Shown: positions 15,380 to 25,270, counted from the first letter of the stretch. The stretch is 64,000 nucleotides of DNA from Planctomycetota bacterium (GCA_016125255.1 WGMD01000016.1:1-64000); one strand, 5' to 3'. Translations and numbers: made by a program. The notes: a model not told the origin generated them from the letters alone.

Positions 15380-18001
15380 ATGTCCCCCATCGATAAATAC
15401 ACCACCAAAGCTCAGGAAGCCCTCGCCGCCGCGCAGGAGGTCGCTCAGACGATGGGCCACGCGCAGGTCGATGCGCTGCATCTTCTTTCGGCGCTGCTCG
15501 CCGATGCCTCGGGCGTGACGCATTCGCTGCTGAAGCGCATCGGCGCCGATGCGTCGCGCGTCGCGTCGATTGTGCAATCGGAATTGCAGCGCCGGCCGAC
15601 GGTGTCGGGATCGGGTGCGGTCAGCATGTCGCGCGATCTGGGCGAGGTGCTCGGCAAGGCGCAGGCGGAGGCGACCGCGCTGAAGGACCAATATATTTCG
15701 ACGGAGCACATGCTGCTGGCGCTGGCCGAAGTGAAAAGCTCCGCCAAGGAAGTGCTCTCGATTAACGCCATCGACCGCAAGCACCTGCTCGAGGCCGTCA
15801 CGCAACTGCGCAAGGGTCAGCGCGTCACCGACCCCGGCGCGGAGCAGACATATGAAGCGCTCGAAAAATACGGGCGCGATCTCGTGGAGTTGGCGCGTCA
15901 GGGCAAGATCGACCCGGTGATCGGTCGCGATGAGGAGATTCGCCGGTGCATGCAGGTGCTTTCACGCCGCACGAAGAACAACCCGGTGCTCATCGGCGAA
16001 GCAGGCGTGGGCAAGACGGCGATTGCGGAGGGCATGGCGCTGCGCATCGCCAACGGCGACGTGCCGGCGTCGCTGCAAAACAAGCGGCTGATCGCGCTGG
16101 ACATGGGCGCGATGATCGCGGGCGCCAAATATCGCGGGGAATTTGAAGAGCGATTGAAAGCCGTGCTGCGCGAAGTGACCGGCAGCGATGGGCAGGTCAT
16201 TCTGTTCATCGACGAGTTGCATACAGTCGTCGGCCTCGGCAAGACGGAGGGCTCGCCGGACGCGGGCAATCTGCTCAAGCCGATGCTCGCGCGCGGCGAG
16301 CTGCGCGTGGTGGGCGCGACGACACTTGATGAATATCGCCAGCACATCGAGAAGGACGCCGCGCTGGAGCGACGGTTTCAGCCGATCTTCGTCAGCGAAC
16401 CGAGCGTCGAGGACACCATCGCCATTCTGCGCGGCCTCAAAGCCCGATATGAAGCCCATCACGGCGTCCGCATTCAGGACGGCGCGATCGTGGCGGCGGC
16501 GCAGTTGTCCAACCGCTACATCACCGGCCGGCAGCTTCCCGACAAGGCGATCGACCTCGTCGATGAAGCCGCATCGCGCCTGCGGATCGAGAACGAATCG
16601 ATGCCGGCGGAGCTTGATGAACTGCGCCGGCGGATCATGCAACTGGAGATCGAGCGCGAAGCGCTCAAGAAGGAAAAGGACCCCGGATCGGCGAAGCAGC
16701 TTGAAGGCGTGAACCACGAACTGGCGGAACTCTCCGAGAAAAACAGCGAGCTGACCGCGCGGTGGGAGCACGAGAAGGGTCAACTCGACCGCATCAAGCA
16801 GCTCAAGGAAACCATCGACCGCAAACGCGTCGAGCTCGAACAGGCCCAGCGCAGCGGGAACCTGGAGCAGGCGGCGCGCATTCAGTATGGCGAACTGCGC
16901 GACCTGACGCAGCAGCTCATGGCGGCGGAGGCGACGGTGCGCGAGGAGGAATCGCGCGGATCGCTTCTGCGCGAGGAAGTCACGGCGGAGGAAATCGCCG
17001 AGGTCGTCGGCAAGTGGACCGGCATCCCGGTGTCGCGGCTGATGGAAGGCGAGAAGGAGAAACTGCTGCGCATGGAGGACGCCCTGCGCAAGCGCGTTGT
17101 CGGACAGGATGATGCGGTGCGCGCCGTCAGCGATGCGGTGCGCCGGAGTCGAGCGGGTCTTGGCGACCCCCGGAGGCCGATCGGCAGCTTTCTGTTTCTG
17201 GGTCCAACGGGCGTCGGCAAGACTGAGCTTTGCAAGAGTCTGGCTCAGTTTCTATTTGACACGGAAGACGCGATGGTGCGGCTGGACATGAGCGAGTTTA
17301 TGGAGCAGCACAGCGTAGCGCGGCTCATCGGCACCCCGCCCGGGTATGTCGGCTACGAGGAAGGCGGGCGGCTGACGGAAGCGGTGCGCCGCCGACCGTA
17401 TTGCGTGATTCTCTTTGACGAAGTCGAAAAGGCGCACCCGGATGTGTTCAACATCCTGCTTCAGGTGCTCGATGACGGGCGGCTGACCGATGGGCATGGC
17501 CGCACGGTCGATTTCAAGAACACCATCATCGTGCTCACCAGCAACATCGGCTCCGCCGCGATTCAGGAACTGACCGCCTCCGGCGCGGAGGATTTCGAAA
17601 TCGAAGCGCAGGTCCGCGGGCAGCTCAAGGAATACTTCCGGCCGGAGCTGCTCAACCGCATCGACGAGGTGATCATCTTCCATCAGCTCACCAAGCCGCA
17701 GCTCCGCGGCATCGTGGACATTCAGCTCCGCGACCTCAAGCTCCGCCTCGCCCAGCGCGAGATCGGACTTGTTCTGACGGACGCGGCGAAGGACCAACTG
17801 TCCGATGAGGGCTACGACCCCACCTTCGGCGCCCGCCCGCTCAAACGCGTGATCCAACAGCGCCTCGAAAACCCGCTGGCGCAGAAACTCCTTGCGGGCG
17901 AGTTCGTCGCCGGCGACACGATCCACATCGACGTAAGCGGCAAGAGCTACACGTTCGCCAAAGGCCCGGAAGTTGTCGAGGCGGAGCTGATCGAGGAGTA
18001 A
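15380..18001 (+). CDS. clpB: ATP-dependent chaperone ClpB (disaggregase)
   Basis: The 873-residue protein has the full ClpB order: Clp N domain (1-145), AAA-1 with Walker A GEAGVGKT at 206-213 and Walker [10 protein letters not shown], a long coiled-coil middle domain at about 400-540 ([20 protein letters not shown]), AAA-2 with GPTGVGKT near 609-616 and [13 protein letters not shown], and a C-terminal domain. It works as a hexamer with DnaK to resolve protein aggregates. There is no ClpP-binding IGL/IGF loop evident. AGGAGG lies 10 bases before ATG, directly after a perfect 50-bp inverted repeat that is a likely stress-control site. Length is normal for the family. Confidence 0.97.
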   Translation: MSPIDKYTTKAQEALAAAQEVAQTMGHAQVDALHLLSALLADASGVTHSLLKRIGADASRVASIVQSELQRRPTVSGSGAVSMSRDLGEVLGKAQAEATALKDQYISTEHMLLALAEVKSSAKEVLSINAIDRKHLLEAVTQLRKGQRVTDPGAEQTYEALEKYGRDLVELARQGKIDPVIGRDEEIRRCMQVLSRRTKNNPVLIGEAGVGKTAIAEGMALRIANGDVPASLQNKRLIALDMGAMIAGAKYRGEFEERLKAVLREVTGSDGQVILFIDELHTVVGLGKTEGSPDAGNLLKPMLARGELRVVGATTLDEYRQHIEKDAALERRFQPIFVSEPSVEDTIAILRGLKARYEAHHGVRIQDGAIVAAAQLSNRYITGRQLPDKAIDLVDEAASRLRIENESMPAELDELRRRIMQLEIEREALKKEKDPGSAKQLEGVNHELAELSEKNSELTARWEHEKGQLDRIKQLKETIDRKRVELEQAQRSGNLEQAARIQYGELRDLTQQLMAAEATVREEESRGSLLREEVTAEEIAEVVGKWTGIPVSRLMEGEKEKLLRMEDALRKRVVGQDDAVRAVSDAVRRSRAGLGDPRRPIGSFLFLGPTGVGKTELCKSLAQFLFDTEDAMVRLDMSEFMEQHSVARLIGTPPGYVGYEEGGRLTEAVRRRPYCVILFDEVEKAHPDVFNILLQVLDDGRLTDGHGRTVDFKNTIIVLTSNIGSAAIQELTASGAEDFEIEAQVRGQLKEYFRPELLNRIDEVIIFHQLTKPQLRGIVDIQLRDLKLRLAQREIGLVLTDAAKDQLSDEGYDPTFGARPLKRVIQQRLENPLAQKLLAGEFVAGDTIHIDVSGKSYTFAKGPEVVEAELIEE

Positions 18002-18004
18002 TCC

Positions 18005-18391
18005 TCACGGGGCTTGCGTGTTGGATTTTGCAGGTGATCGCGTCTGAGCATAGGCGATGCAGATGTAAGCAATCGTGAAGATCGCCTTGAATTTGATCTG
18101 ATCCCAATTTGGATGTGAGAGCCACCCCGGTAAGAGAAACGCGGCGGCGATAATTGAGACGATCGCAAATAGTGCGAACATCCACCCTAGTAGACGCCGC
18201 GCCGTCAGATTTCCTCGCCAGATGTACAGCGTTTCGAGCACGATAATCGCGATGGCCAGCCCGCCCATGCCGATCGACCGCGGGTCGGCGGGATGTTTGT
18301 TCGTCACCATCGTGTAGAGCCACAACGCGGCGATAGCAATCGCCGTCGTATCCGCTGCGCCCATTCGGGAATTCGATGGTGTTGGCTCCAT
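18005..18391 (-). CDS. Small integral membrane protein, unknown function
   Basis: From ATG 18391 the product has 128 residues (MEPTPSNSRMGAADTT) with four hydrophobic helices: TAIAIAALWLYTMV, GGLAIAIIVLETLYIW, LLGWMFALFAIVSIIAAAFL and AIFTIAYICIAYA. The start was chosen because TATAGT lies seven bases upstream, as for other leaderless candidates here. The open frame extends to 18526 and a longer form cannot be excluded. It converges with clpB, with only three bases between stops. No family is recognised. Confidence 0.6.
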   Translation of the reverse strand: MEPTPSNSRMGAADTTAIAIAALWLYTMVTNKHPADPRSIGMGGLAIAIIVLETLYIWRGNLTARRLLGWMFALFAIVSIIAAAFLLPGWLSHPNWDQIKFKAIFTIAYICIAYAQTRSPAKSNTQAP

Positions 18392-18398
18392 GTGGCGG

Positions 18399-18404
18399 AC
18401 TATA
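18399..18404 (-). promoter_or_regulatory. -10 box placed for a leaderless transcript
   Basis: TATAGT on the minus strand ends seven bases before ATG 18391, with no Shine-Dalgarno sequence between. Confidence 0.4.
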
Positions 18405-18653
18405 TCAGAAGCAAAGGACGACGTCGTTGCCGCTGAATATTTCCAGTGGTCCCATCCCGATAGGTGTATTAGGATGCTTGAGAATATTGTGAAGAGGCCC
18501 AAATTCGAGGCGTATTGCCGTTGCATACGGCTGCCTTGGAATTAGGCGGTTTTTTTGTTGGAAGTTGAAGGGCTGCGTATTTGATGCGCAGCGACAGGGC
18601 GGGAATGCCGCGCCAAGGGCGATGGCATTGGATTTGCATCAACAGGCGTCTGG

Positions 18654-20126
18654 ATGGCGATGCGTATGGACCAGACACAGGTTGGCGACGAGGCACTTCT
18701 ATCCATGTACGATGTCGATGCGTTTTACGACGAGGTTTTCGAGTCGGACGGCGCGATGCGTCCGGGGGCGTCGCTCCTGAAGCAGATCATCGACCTGCAC
18801 GCCACGGGCGAACTGCGCGGCAAGCAGCAGGCGGTCGAGCAGCTCATGCTCAAAGCCGGCATCACCTTCACCGTCTACAACGATAATCAAGGCACCGAAC
18901 GCATCTTCCCCTTCGACATGATCCCCCGCCCGATCAGCGCGGCCGAGTGGGACACGCTCGAGCGGGGCCTGAAGCAGCGCATCACCGCGCTGAACATGTT
19001 CATCGGCGATGTCTACAACGAGGGACGCATCTTCAATGAGAAGATCGTCCCCGAAGAAATGGTTCGCCATTGCACGGGCTATCGCAAACAGTGCGAGGGG
19101 CTCCAGCCGCCGCATGGTATCTGGGCGCACATCACGGGGACGGACCTGGTGCGCAACGGCGATGGGCAGTACTACGTGCTGGAGGACAATCTGCGATGCC
19201 CGTCGGGCGTGTCGTATGTTCTACAGAACCGGCGCATCATGCAGCGGGCGTTCCCGGACCTGTTCGCGGCGGCGGGGATTCGGCTCGTCGTCGATTATCC
19301 GTCGCATCTGCTTGAGACGCTCAAGCATCTCGTGCCAGATTATGTGCGCGAGCCGAAGGTCGGCCTGCTCACGCCGGGCGTGTACAACTCGGCGTACTTC
19401 GAGCATTCGTTCCTTGCTCAGCAGATGGGCATCGAGCTGGTCGAAGGGCGTGATCTGGTCGTGCGCGACAAGCGCCTGTACATGCGGACGACGCGCGGGT
19501 TCGAGCAGGTGCATGTGCTCTACCGGCGCATCGACGACGACTTCCTCGATCCCAAGGCGTTCCGCCCCGATTCGATGCTCGGCGTCCCCGGACTCATCGA
19601 GGCCTACCGGGCGGGCAACGTCGCCCTCGCCAACGCCCCCGGCACCGGCGTCGCCGATGACAAGGCGATTTACACATTCGTCCCCGACATGATCAGGTTC
19701 TATCTGTCGGAAGAAGCGATTTTGCCCAATGTGCCGACGTACCTGTGTCGCGATCCGAAACAGCTTTCCTATGTGCTCGAACATCTGAGCGAGCTCGTGA
19801 CGAAACCCGTCGCCGAGTCAGGCGGGTATGGCATGCTCGTCGGACCGGCGGCGACGAAGGAGCAGATCAGCGCCTTCGCCGATCGCCTTCGCGCCAATCC
19901 CGACAACTACATTTCGCAGCCCACGCTCAGTCTTTCGCGCATGCCCACGCTTTGCGGCGAGCACATCGAAGGGCGTCATGTCGATCTGCGCCCGTTCATC
20001 CTGATGGGCGCCAAGCCGTATGTGCTGCCGGGCGGACTGACGCGCGTGGCGATGCGGAAGGGTTCGCTCGTGGTCAACAGTTCGCAGGGAGGCGGTTCCA
20101 AAGACACCTGGGTGTTCAGCGAATGA
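18654..20126 (+). CDS. Circularly permuted ATP-grasp protein (Anbu operon)
   Basis: The 490-residue protein matches the circularly permuted ATP-grasp family (formerly DUF404/DUF407). Marker stretches are YDVDAFYDEVF, FPFDMIPRPISAAEW, LEDNLRCPSGVSYVLQNR, FVPDMIRFYLSEEAILPNV and VAESGGYGMLVGPAAT. ATP-grasp enzymes form amide or peptide-type bonds via acyl phosphate. In many bacteria this gene stands beside alpha-E and Anbu genes, as here (12-base gap to the next), and the set is thought to make and process a peptide-like modification. Starts at 18654, 18660 and 18666 are all possible (MAMRM). Confidence 0.92.
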   Translation: MAMRMDQTQVGDEALLSMYDVDAFYDEVFESDGAMRPGASLLKQIIDLHATGELRGKQQAVEQLMLKAGITFTVYNDNQGTERIFPFDMIPRPISAAEWDTLERGLKQRITALNMFIGDVYNEGRIFNEKIVPEEMVRHCTGYRKQCEGLQPPHGIWAHITGTDLVRNGDGQYYVLEDNLRCPSGVSYVLQNRRIMQRAFPDLFAAAGIRLVVDYPSHLLETLKHLVPDYVREPKVGLLTPGVYNSAYFEHSFLAQQMGIELVEGRDLVVRDKRLYMRTTRGFEQVHVLYRRIDDDFLDPKAFRPDSMLGVPGLIEAYRAGNVALANAPGTGVADDKAIYTFVPDMIRFYLSEEAILPNVPTYLCRDPKQLSYVLEHLSELVTKPVAESGGYGMLVGPAATKEQISAFADRLRANPDNYISQPTLSLSRMPTLCGEHIEGRHVDLRPFILMGAKPYVLPGGLTRVAMRKGSLVVNSSQGGGSKDTWVFSE

Positions 20127-20138
20127 AAAGAGGCCCCC

Positions 20139-21155
20139 ATGCTTTCGCGCGTTGCTGATTCGATTTACTGGATGAGCCGCTACATCGAACGGGCGGAGAA
20201 CCTGGCCCGCATGATCGATGCGCATCTGACGCTCGTGAACGATCTGTCGCACGAGGAGCAGTGGATGCCGCTGGTGGCGATCACGGGGGACGACGCGGTC
20301 TTCAAGAAGATGTACGGCGAGCCGGAGCGCGACGCGGTCATCGAATTTCTGACCTTCAACACCGACTACCCCAACTCGATCGTGTCGACCGTGCGGGCGG
20401 CGCGCGAGAACGCCCGGAGCGTGCGCGAGACGATCACCGCGCAGATGTGGGAGCAGCTTAATGAGTTTTACCTGATGGTGACCGGGCCGGACGCCCGGCG
20501 GCAGGTCGACCGCGATCCGTATGGTTTCTACCAGATGGTGAAACTGGCGAGTCATCTGTTTCTGGGCGTGACGGATTCGACAATGACGCACAATGAGGGC
20601 TGGCACTTCGGGAAGATGGGCCGGCTCATGGAACGCGCGGACAAGACGTCGCGCATTCTGGACGTCAAATACTTCCTGCTGCTGCCGAGTCCCTCGCATG
20701 TCGGGACGCCGATGGACGATGCGCAGTGGGCTTCGCTTTTGCATTCGATCAACGGGTTTGAGATGTATCGCCAGCAGCATGGGACGATCAATCCGCTGCG
20801 CGTGGCGGAGTTTCTGATTCTCGATCGGCGCTTCCCGCGCGCGATCCGTCACTGCATCGAGCAGGCCCGGCTTTCGCTTTACGAGATTTCGGGAACGCGG
20901 CGGGAGGAGTACACCAACGAAGCGGAGCGGCGATTCAGCCGGCTCGTGTCCGAACTTTCGTACGCACGGATCGAGCAGGTCGTGTCCGGCGGGCTGCACG
21001 AATTCCTCGACTCCTTCCAGACGAAGCTTAACGCCGTCGGTCATGCGATTCATGAAACCTTCTTCGCGCTGCAGCCGATCGAGCCGGAGCCGGAGATTCA
21101 GATGCAATACCAAAGCGCGAGGACCTATGACATTCTGCTTGGGAATGAAGCTTGA
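20139..21155 (+). CDS. Alpha-E domain protein (Anbu operon)
   Basis: The 338-residue all-helical protein begins MLSRVADSIYWMSRYIERAE, the hallmark of the alpha-E (DUF403) family, and keeps MGRLMERADKTSRILD and the C-terminal helices. It is the usual partner of circularly permuted ATP-grasp proteins. The biochemical role of the family is not established. The coding end overlaps the start of the Anbu gene by 29 bases, which argues for tight co-expression. Confidence 0.92.
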   Translation: MLSRVADSIYWMSRYIERAENLARMIDAHLTLVNDLSHEEQWMPLVAITGDDAVFKKMYGEPERDAVIEFLTFNTDYPNSIVSTVRAARENARSVRETITAQMWEQLNEFYLMVTGPDARRQVDRDPYGFYQMVKLASHLFLGVTDSTMTHNEGWHFGKMGRLMERADKTSRILDVKYFLLLPSPSHVGTPMDDAQWASLLHSINGFEMYRQQHGTINPLRVAEFLILDRRFPRAIRHCIEQARLSLYEISGTRREEYTNEAERRFSRLVSELSYARIEQVVSGGLHEFLDSFQTKLNAVGHAIHETFFALQPIEPEPEIQMQYQSARTYDILLGNEA

Positions 21156-21912
21156 GAGCGGACTCGTGGCGATCGCGGACACGCGGATCACCTGCGGGAA
21201 CGATGTGACGACGGCGCGGAAGCTCTCGACGTACGCGCATCTGGGCCATCGCATGTTCATGATGACGTCGGGTCTGCGTTCGGCGCGCGACAAGGTGGTG
21301 ACGTACTTCGATCAGATGATCGAGGATCGACCCGGGCCTTTCGGGCGCATCTATGAAGCCGCCAGTGCGATCGGCCAGCAGATTCGCCGCGTCGCGCAGG
21401 AGGATCGAGCTTCGCTGGAGGCGGTCGGCCTGCGCTTTGACATTCAATGTCTGATCGGCGGGCAACTCGCCGCAGATGCGGAACCCAAGCTCTATCTCGT
21501 GTATTCCGAAGGCAACTGGATCGAAGTCACGCACGGCACGCCGTTTCATGTCATCGGCTCCGGCGCCTACGGCAAGCCGATCCTCCGTCGGGGCCTGCAT
21601 GCGCATGACTCGCTGGCCCATGCCCTCAAGATCGGCATGCTCGCGTTCGACTCGACGCGCCTGTCCGCCTCCGACGTCGACTTCCCGGTCGACATCGTGC
21701 TGTGCCCGGCGGGGGCGGATTCGGAAATGGTCGAGCGCCGGCTTGAAGTGAGCGACATGGCCGAGGCGTCGCGCTGGTGGCAGGAACATCTGCGGCAGGG
21801 CATCGAGAAACTGCCGACGCAATGGCTGAGCAAATTGATCGCAGGAGCAGCGGAGGAAGAGGGGACGGAGCCGGGCGGTCCTCTGGCGATGCACACGGAA
21901 GATGCCGCGTAA
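21127..21912 (+). CDS. Anbu-type proteasome-related peptidase
   Basis: The 261-residue protein starts MTFCLGMKLESGLVAIADTR, as in Anbu, the ancestral beta-subunit homologue of the proteasome and HslV. Removal of Met-1 would expose the N-terminal nucleophile Thr-2. Other Ntn-hydrolase features are TRITCGNDV and VIGSGAYGKPIL. ATG 21127 was chosen because it places Thr at position 2; the frame opens further upstream (21043) inside the alpha-E gene and that form would destroy the active site. It overlaps alpha-E by 29 bases. The transglutaminase-like gene often found in Anbu operons is absent here. Confidence 0.92.
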   Translation: MTFCLGMKLESGLVAIADTRITCGNDVTTARKLSTYAHLGHRMFMMTSGLRSARDKVVTYFDQMIEDRPGPFGRIYEAASAIGQQIRRVAQEDRASLEAVGLRFDIQCLIGGQLAADAEPKLYLVYSEGNWIEVTHGTPFHVIGSGAYGKPILRRGLHAHDSLAHALKIGMLAFDSTRLSASDVDFPVDIVLCPAGADSEMVERRLEVSDMAEASRWWQEHLRQGIEKLPTQWLSKLIAGAAEEEGTEPGGPLAMHTEDAA

Positions 21913-21953
21913 CCGATGGGCTACAATGTCGCTGTGTGAGGAGCGTTGAGCCC

Positions 21954-22403
21954 ATGGCTGAAGCGAAGATTGACGTGTTGGGACTGACGGACCTTGAACT
22001 GGTCGCGTCGTTGTACAACCAGGTGTTTACTCCGGCACGCGATGCCGCATTCTTCAAACGCCGTTACCTCGGGCGTTACAATCCGCTGATACTCGTCGCC
22101 ACCGTCGACGGCAACCCTGCCGGTTTTTCGCTGGGGTTCGAGCTCAAGCCCGATGTGTTCTTCTCATGGTTCTACGGCGTGCTCAAGGACTTTCGCCGGG
22201 CGGGCATCGCATCGCAACTCATGGCGGCCCAGCACTCATGGGCGCTGGAGCACGGCTACGAATCCGTGCGCCTCGAATGCCAGAACGGCCACCGCGCGAT
22301 GCTGCACATGTGCATCGAGCACCGTTACGACGTGATGGGCGTCCGCTGGGACCCGGACCGCGGGGCGAACCTGGTGATTTTCGAGAAGACATTGCCGGAT
22401 TGA
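21954..22403 (+). CDS. GNAT family N-acetyltransferase
   Basis: The 149-residue protein has a GNAT fold: the beta-4/alpha-3 acetyl-CoA site appears as VLKDFRRAGIASQLMAAQHS, followed by GYESVRLECQNGHRAMLHMC. ATG 21954 is preceded by GAGGAG about eleven bases upstream; the open frame extends back to 21777 inside the Anbu gene but has no support there. The family acetylates amino groups of proteins or small molecules; the substrate is unknown. It lies 41 bases after the Anbu gene and could be part of that operon. Confidence 0.85.
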   Translation: MAEAKIDVLGLTDLELVASLYNQVFTPARDAAFFKRRYLGRYNPLILVATVDGNPAGFSLGFELKPDVFFSWFYGVLKDFRRAGIASQLMAAQHSWALEHGYESVRLECQNGHRAMLHMCIEHRYDVMGVRWDPDRGANLVIFEKTLPD

Positions 22404-22405
22404 TT

Positions 22406-22438
22406 GAAAAAGGCGAGGGGACTTAAGTCCCCCCGCCT
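22406..22438 (-). terminator. Rho-independent terminator for the GST gene (minus strand)
   Basis: AGGCGAGGGGACTT and AAGTCCCCCCGCCT form a strong hairpin at 22411-22438. On the minus strand it is followed by a T run (complement of AAAAAA at 22406-22411). It lies between the convergent acetyltransferase and GST genes and could serve both. Confidence 0.7.
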
Positions 22439-22457
22439 CATGAATCCAGCTTGGTGT

Positions 22458-23126
22458 TTACTTTTTCGCGACCGCGGCGAAAAGGGCTTCGTCGCGCTTG
22501 AGGGCTTTGGCGAAGCTGGGGCGCTGGGTGGTTTTCGCGAGGTAGCGGGCGACGTTGGGCCAGCGCGTGGCGTCGATGGTGACTTTGGCGTAGCCGAGGT
22601 TGATGAGGCAACTGACGACGGTGATGTCGGCGATGGAGAATTTGCCGCCGACGAGATAGTCGCCGCCCCCGGAAACGACAGCTTTTTCGAGGTAGTCGAG
22701 GATGGGGGGCAGATCGACGGTGACCCCTTCTTTGACGATGGCTTCATCGCAGGGTTCGCCGAGGAACATGGGGCGGACGATGCGTTGGTAGACGATCTTG
22801 GGGCCGATCTTGGGGATGACGCCGCCGTCGATGTACTCTTCGAACCACAGGGCGTCGGCGATCTGCTCATCATTTGTCGGATACAGCGCGGGAGAGGGGT
22901 ATTTGCGTTCGAGATAAAACGCGGCGACCGAGGAGTCGGGCACGTATTTGTTGCCGACTTTGGTCAGCGGGATTTTGCCCAACGGGCTGTGCGGACGCAG
23001 CTCGGCGGGCCAGTCGCGCGGGCTCACCGGCACCGCTTCGAACGCCACGTTTTTCTCATCGAGCAGCACATGCAGCTTGCGAACGAACGGGGAGAAGCTC
23101 GCTCCGTAGACAATGACATCGGCCAT
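22458..23126 (-). CDS. Glutathione S-transferase family protein
   Basis: The 222-residue protein has an N-terminal thioredoxin-like GST domain (MADVIVYGASFSPFVRKLHV, HSPLGKIPLT with the cis-Pro, and DSSVAAFYLERKYP) and a C-terminal helical domain (FSIADITVVSCLINLGYAKV, RWPNVARYLAKTTQRPSFAK). GSTs conjugate glutathione or a related thiol to electrophiles. The N-terminal Ser in SFSPF could be the catalytic residue. AGAGGA stands seven bases before the start. It ends at a hairpin terminator. The substrate cannot be told from sequence. Confidence 0.92.
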   Translation of the reverse strand: MADVIVYGASFSPFVRKLHVLLDEKNVAFEAVPVSPRDWPAELRPHSPLGKIPLTKVGNKYVPDSSVAAFYLERKYPSPALYPTNDEQIADALWFEEYIDGGVIPKIGPKIVYQRIVRPMFLGEPCDEAIVKEGVTVDLPPILDYLEKAVVSGGGDYLVGGKFSIADITVVSCLINLGYAKVTIDATRWPNVARYLAKTTQRPSFAKALKRDEALFAAVAKK

Positions 23127-23214
23127 CGATAAATCCTCTTAAGAATAGGAATGGATCACCACCACGAACGCATCCTGCGATGCGGGTCGGCGCGGCGGGT
23201 TACACGGCGGGTCA

Positions 23215-24522
23215 TTATTTTACGAACTTCATCACGGCGTCGGCGAAGGCCTGGCCGCGGGCTTCGTAGTTGGTGAACTGGTCATAGGAAGCGCAGGCGG
23301 GGCTGAGTACGACGGATTGTCCCGCCCGGGCGGCGGCGGCGGCTTCCTTGACGGCGACCTCGAGCAGGCCGCAGCGCCGGACGGGGCAGTGGGGGGATTG
23401 TCGCTCGATGGCGTCGCCGATCGCCGGGCCGGTGTGACCGATGGTGTACACGGCCGCACAGCGCGACGCGGCGTAGCGCGCCAAGGGCGACAGGTCCGCG
23501 TGCTTGTCATACCCGCCGAGGATCAGGTGCACGGTGTCATGATCGAAACTGTCGATGGCGAGCATGCCGGCTTCGGGCGTGGTGGATTTGGAGTCGTTGT
23601 AGTAGCGGACGTTTTTGTGGGTCGCGACAAGCTGGAGGCGATGCGGCAGGCCGGGGAAACTTCGCAGGGCGTGAATCGCATCGGTGCGGCTGACACGCGC
23701 CGATTCGCAGGCGGTGATCGCCAGCGCGGCGTTGAGCTGATTGTGCTCGCCGGGCACGAGCAGATCTTCCTCGATCGGTTCATCTTCGATGATCGACACC
23801 GCCGCCGTGTCGAATCGCCAGTCCGCCACGCTCGGCCCGAGCACCACGCGGTCCTCGTGATTCTGCTGGCGGAAGATGGTCTTCTTGGCTTTGACGTAGG
23901 CGTCGATATTGCCGTGGCGATCGAGGTGGTTGTCGCCGATGTTGGTGACGACGGCGATGTGCGGGGACCATCCTTCGAGCATGTCGAGCATGAAGCTCGA
24001 AAGCTCGAGCACGACCCAGTGCTCGGGCGTGATCTGGTCGAGTTCGCCCAGCAGCGACCCGCCGATGTTCCCGCCCATGTGCACATTACGCCGGCCGAAT
24101 GCGGCGGTGAGGATGTGCGCGATCATGGCGGTCGTCGTCGACTTGCCCGCCGTGCCGGTGATGCCGATCGTGTGGGCGCGATTGGGCAGACGCTCGACGA
24201 GCAGGCGGATTTCCGTCGTGATCGGCACCTTGCGCTGCGTCGCGGCGTTGAGGAAGCGGTTGTTGCGCAGATCGACGGCGGGGTTGACGATGACGAGATC
24301 GGCCTTGGCGAAGTCGTCGACTTCGTGGCCGCCGAGGCGGTAGTCGATGGGCAGGCCGTCGAGCTTTGCGATCGAAGCGGTCAGTTCGCCCTCGGCGAGC
24401 AGGTCGGTGACGAGTACGCGGGCGCCCTGATGCACGCAGAAGCGAGCGGCCCCGACCCCGCCGCCGAAGCGGCCCAGGCCCATGATGACGACGCGCCGAT
24501 CTTTGAGTTCGTGTTGTTTCAT
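23215..24522 (-). CDS. murD: UDP-N-acetylmuramoyl-L-alanine--D-glutamate ligase
   Basis: The 435-residue protein (from MKQHELK, 24522) shows the Mur ligase order: Rossmann-like N domain (VVIMGLGRFGGGVGAARF), central ATPase with P-loop GITGTAGKSTTTAMI, and a C-terminal domain (GLPHRLQ, YYNDSKSTTPEA, GGYDKHADL, LSPACASYDQFTNYEARG). The last motif is typical of MurD rather than MurC/E/F. It adds D-Glu to UDP-MurNAc-L-Ala in peptidoglycan synthesis in the cytoplasm. The P-loop has Ala where most MurD have Asn (GTNGKST). It stands alone rather than in a dcw cluster. A start at 24540 adds six residues. Confidence 0.92.
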   Translation of the reverse strand: MKQHELKDRRVVIMGLGRFGGGVGAARFCVHQGARVLVTDLLAEGELTASIAKLDGLPIDYRLGGHEVDDFAKADLVIVNPAVDLRNNRFLNAATQRKVPITTEIRLLVERLPNRAHTIGITGTAGKSTTTAMIAHILTAAFGRRNVHMGGNIGGSLLGELDQITPEHWVVLELSSFMLDMLEGWSPHIAVVTNIGDNHLDRHGNIDAYVKAKKTIFRQQNHEDRVVLGPSVADWRFDTAAVSIIEDEPIEEDLLVPGEHNQLNAALAITACESARVSRTDAIHALRSFPGLPHRLQLVATHKNVRYYNDSKSTTPEAGMLAIDSFDHDTVHLILGGYDKHADLSPLARYAASRCAAVYTIGHTGPAIGDAIERQSPHCPVRRCGLLEVAVKEAAAAARAGQSVVLSPACASYDQFTNYEARGQAFADAVMKFVK

Positions 24523-24576
24523 CCGACGTGGTCTTTCCACTTAACCGCCGCCATCAGATTAGCCGATATTGAGCGA

Positions 24577-24843
24577 GTGAGCGAATCGCGTGATTACATT
24601 CTGGATGTGGCCGGCGTGACCGAATCGCAGCCCGACGCAGCCGTCGCCACAGGCACGGTCGGCGAAGCGATGCGCCATCGTCCGTGGCTTGCCGTGCATT
24701 GGCGCTGCTGTCATGTGTACAGTCGTATCTACCGCGACCGCGCCGGCGAGGCGTACGTCGGCCGATGCCCCAGTTGCGGCAAGAACGTCCGCGCCCGCAT
24801 CGGGGCCGACGGCGTGAGCACGCGATTTTTCACAGCCCAATAA
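24577..24843 (+). CDS. Small zinc-ribbon-like protein
   Basis: An 88-residue product can be read from GTG 24577 (VSESRDYILDVAGV). It contains WRCCHVYSRIYRDRAGEAYVGRCPSCGKNV, with Cys pairs that could bind one zinc. The same frame is open far upstream, but that part is antisense to murD and is not coding. It is divergent from murD, with 54 bases between starts. The Cys-rich core and normal codon use favour a real gene; similar small Cys-pair proteins are known in planctomycetes. Function unknown. Confidence 0.6.
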   Translation: MSESRDYILDVAGVTESQPDAAVATGTVGEAMRHRPWLAVHWRCCHVYSRIYRDRAGEAYVGRCPSCGKNVRARIGADGVSTRFFTAQ

Positions 24844-24869
24844 CCCCAACCGCCGATCGACCGCTTCGC

Positions 24870-25157
24870 TTACGGACTGCGCTCTTCGCGCGGCTGGCCG
24901 AAGCTCTGATTCGGATTGATCTCGCCGATCTGTTCGCCGGTGCGCGGACGCTTCTTGGACCCGAACAGGCCGTCGGTCCATCCGAAAAGCGTATTGCCCA
25001 CGCTCTTGAGCGGGTCGGCCTGCTTCTTCTGCGGCGGATAGCGTTCCTCGGCGTACTCGTACTGGCTTCCGACCCAACTGTTCTTGACGCCGACCACGCG
25101 CTCCTCGCATCCCGCAAGCAGCGTCATCGCCAGCAACAGCAGCCCGAATCGTCGCAT
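24870..25157 (-). CDS. Small lipoprotein
   Basis: The 95-residue protein begins MRRFGLLLLAMTLLAGCEE, a lipoprotein signal with lipobox LAGC, followed by a short polar chain with a GWTDGLFGSKKRP segment. GGAG lies six bases before ATG 25157, and TAAGAT further upstream could be its -10 box. It is likely anchored in the cell envelope. It is divergent from the DUF1570 gene. No domain is recognised. Confidence 0.7.
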   Translation of the reverse strand: MRRFGLLLLAMTLLAGCEERVVGVKNSWVGSQYEYAEERYPPQKKQADPLKSVGNTLFGWTDGLFGSKKRPRTGEQIGEINPNQSFGQPREERSP

Positions 25158-25270
25158 CGCAAGCTCCGAAAGGCATAGTCCGTCCTTTATCTTAGCGGTG
25201 CGCCCCTCAAGCCGCCAAACACGAGGGCCGATGCAAGTCATGACGGTCGGACCACCGATTTGACGGGCGG

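Noticed and set aside
23317-24576. Long plus-strand frame before the small zinc-ribbon gene
   Set aside because: Antisense to murD, whose motifs are clear. Only the part from 24577 was kept as a gene.
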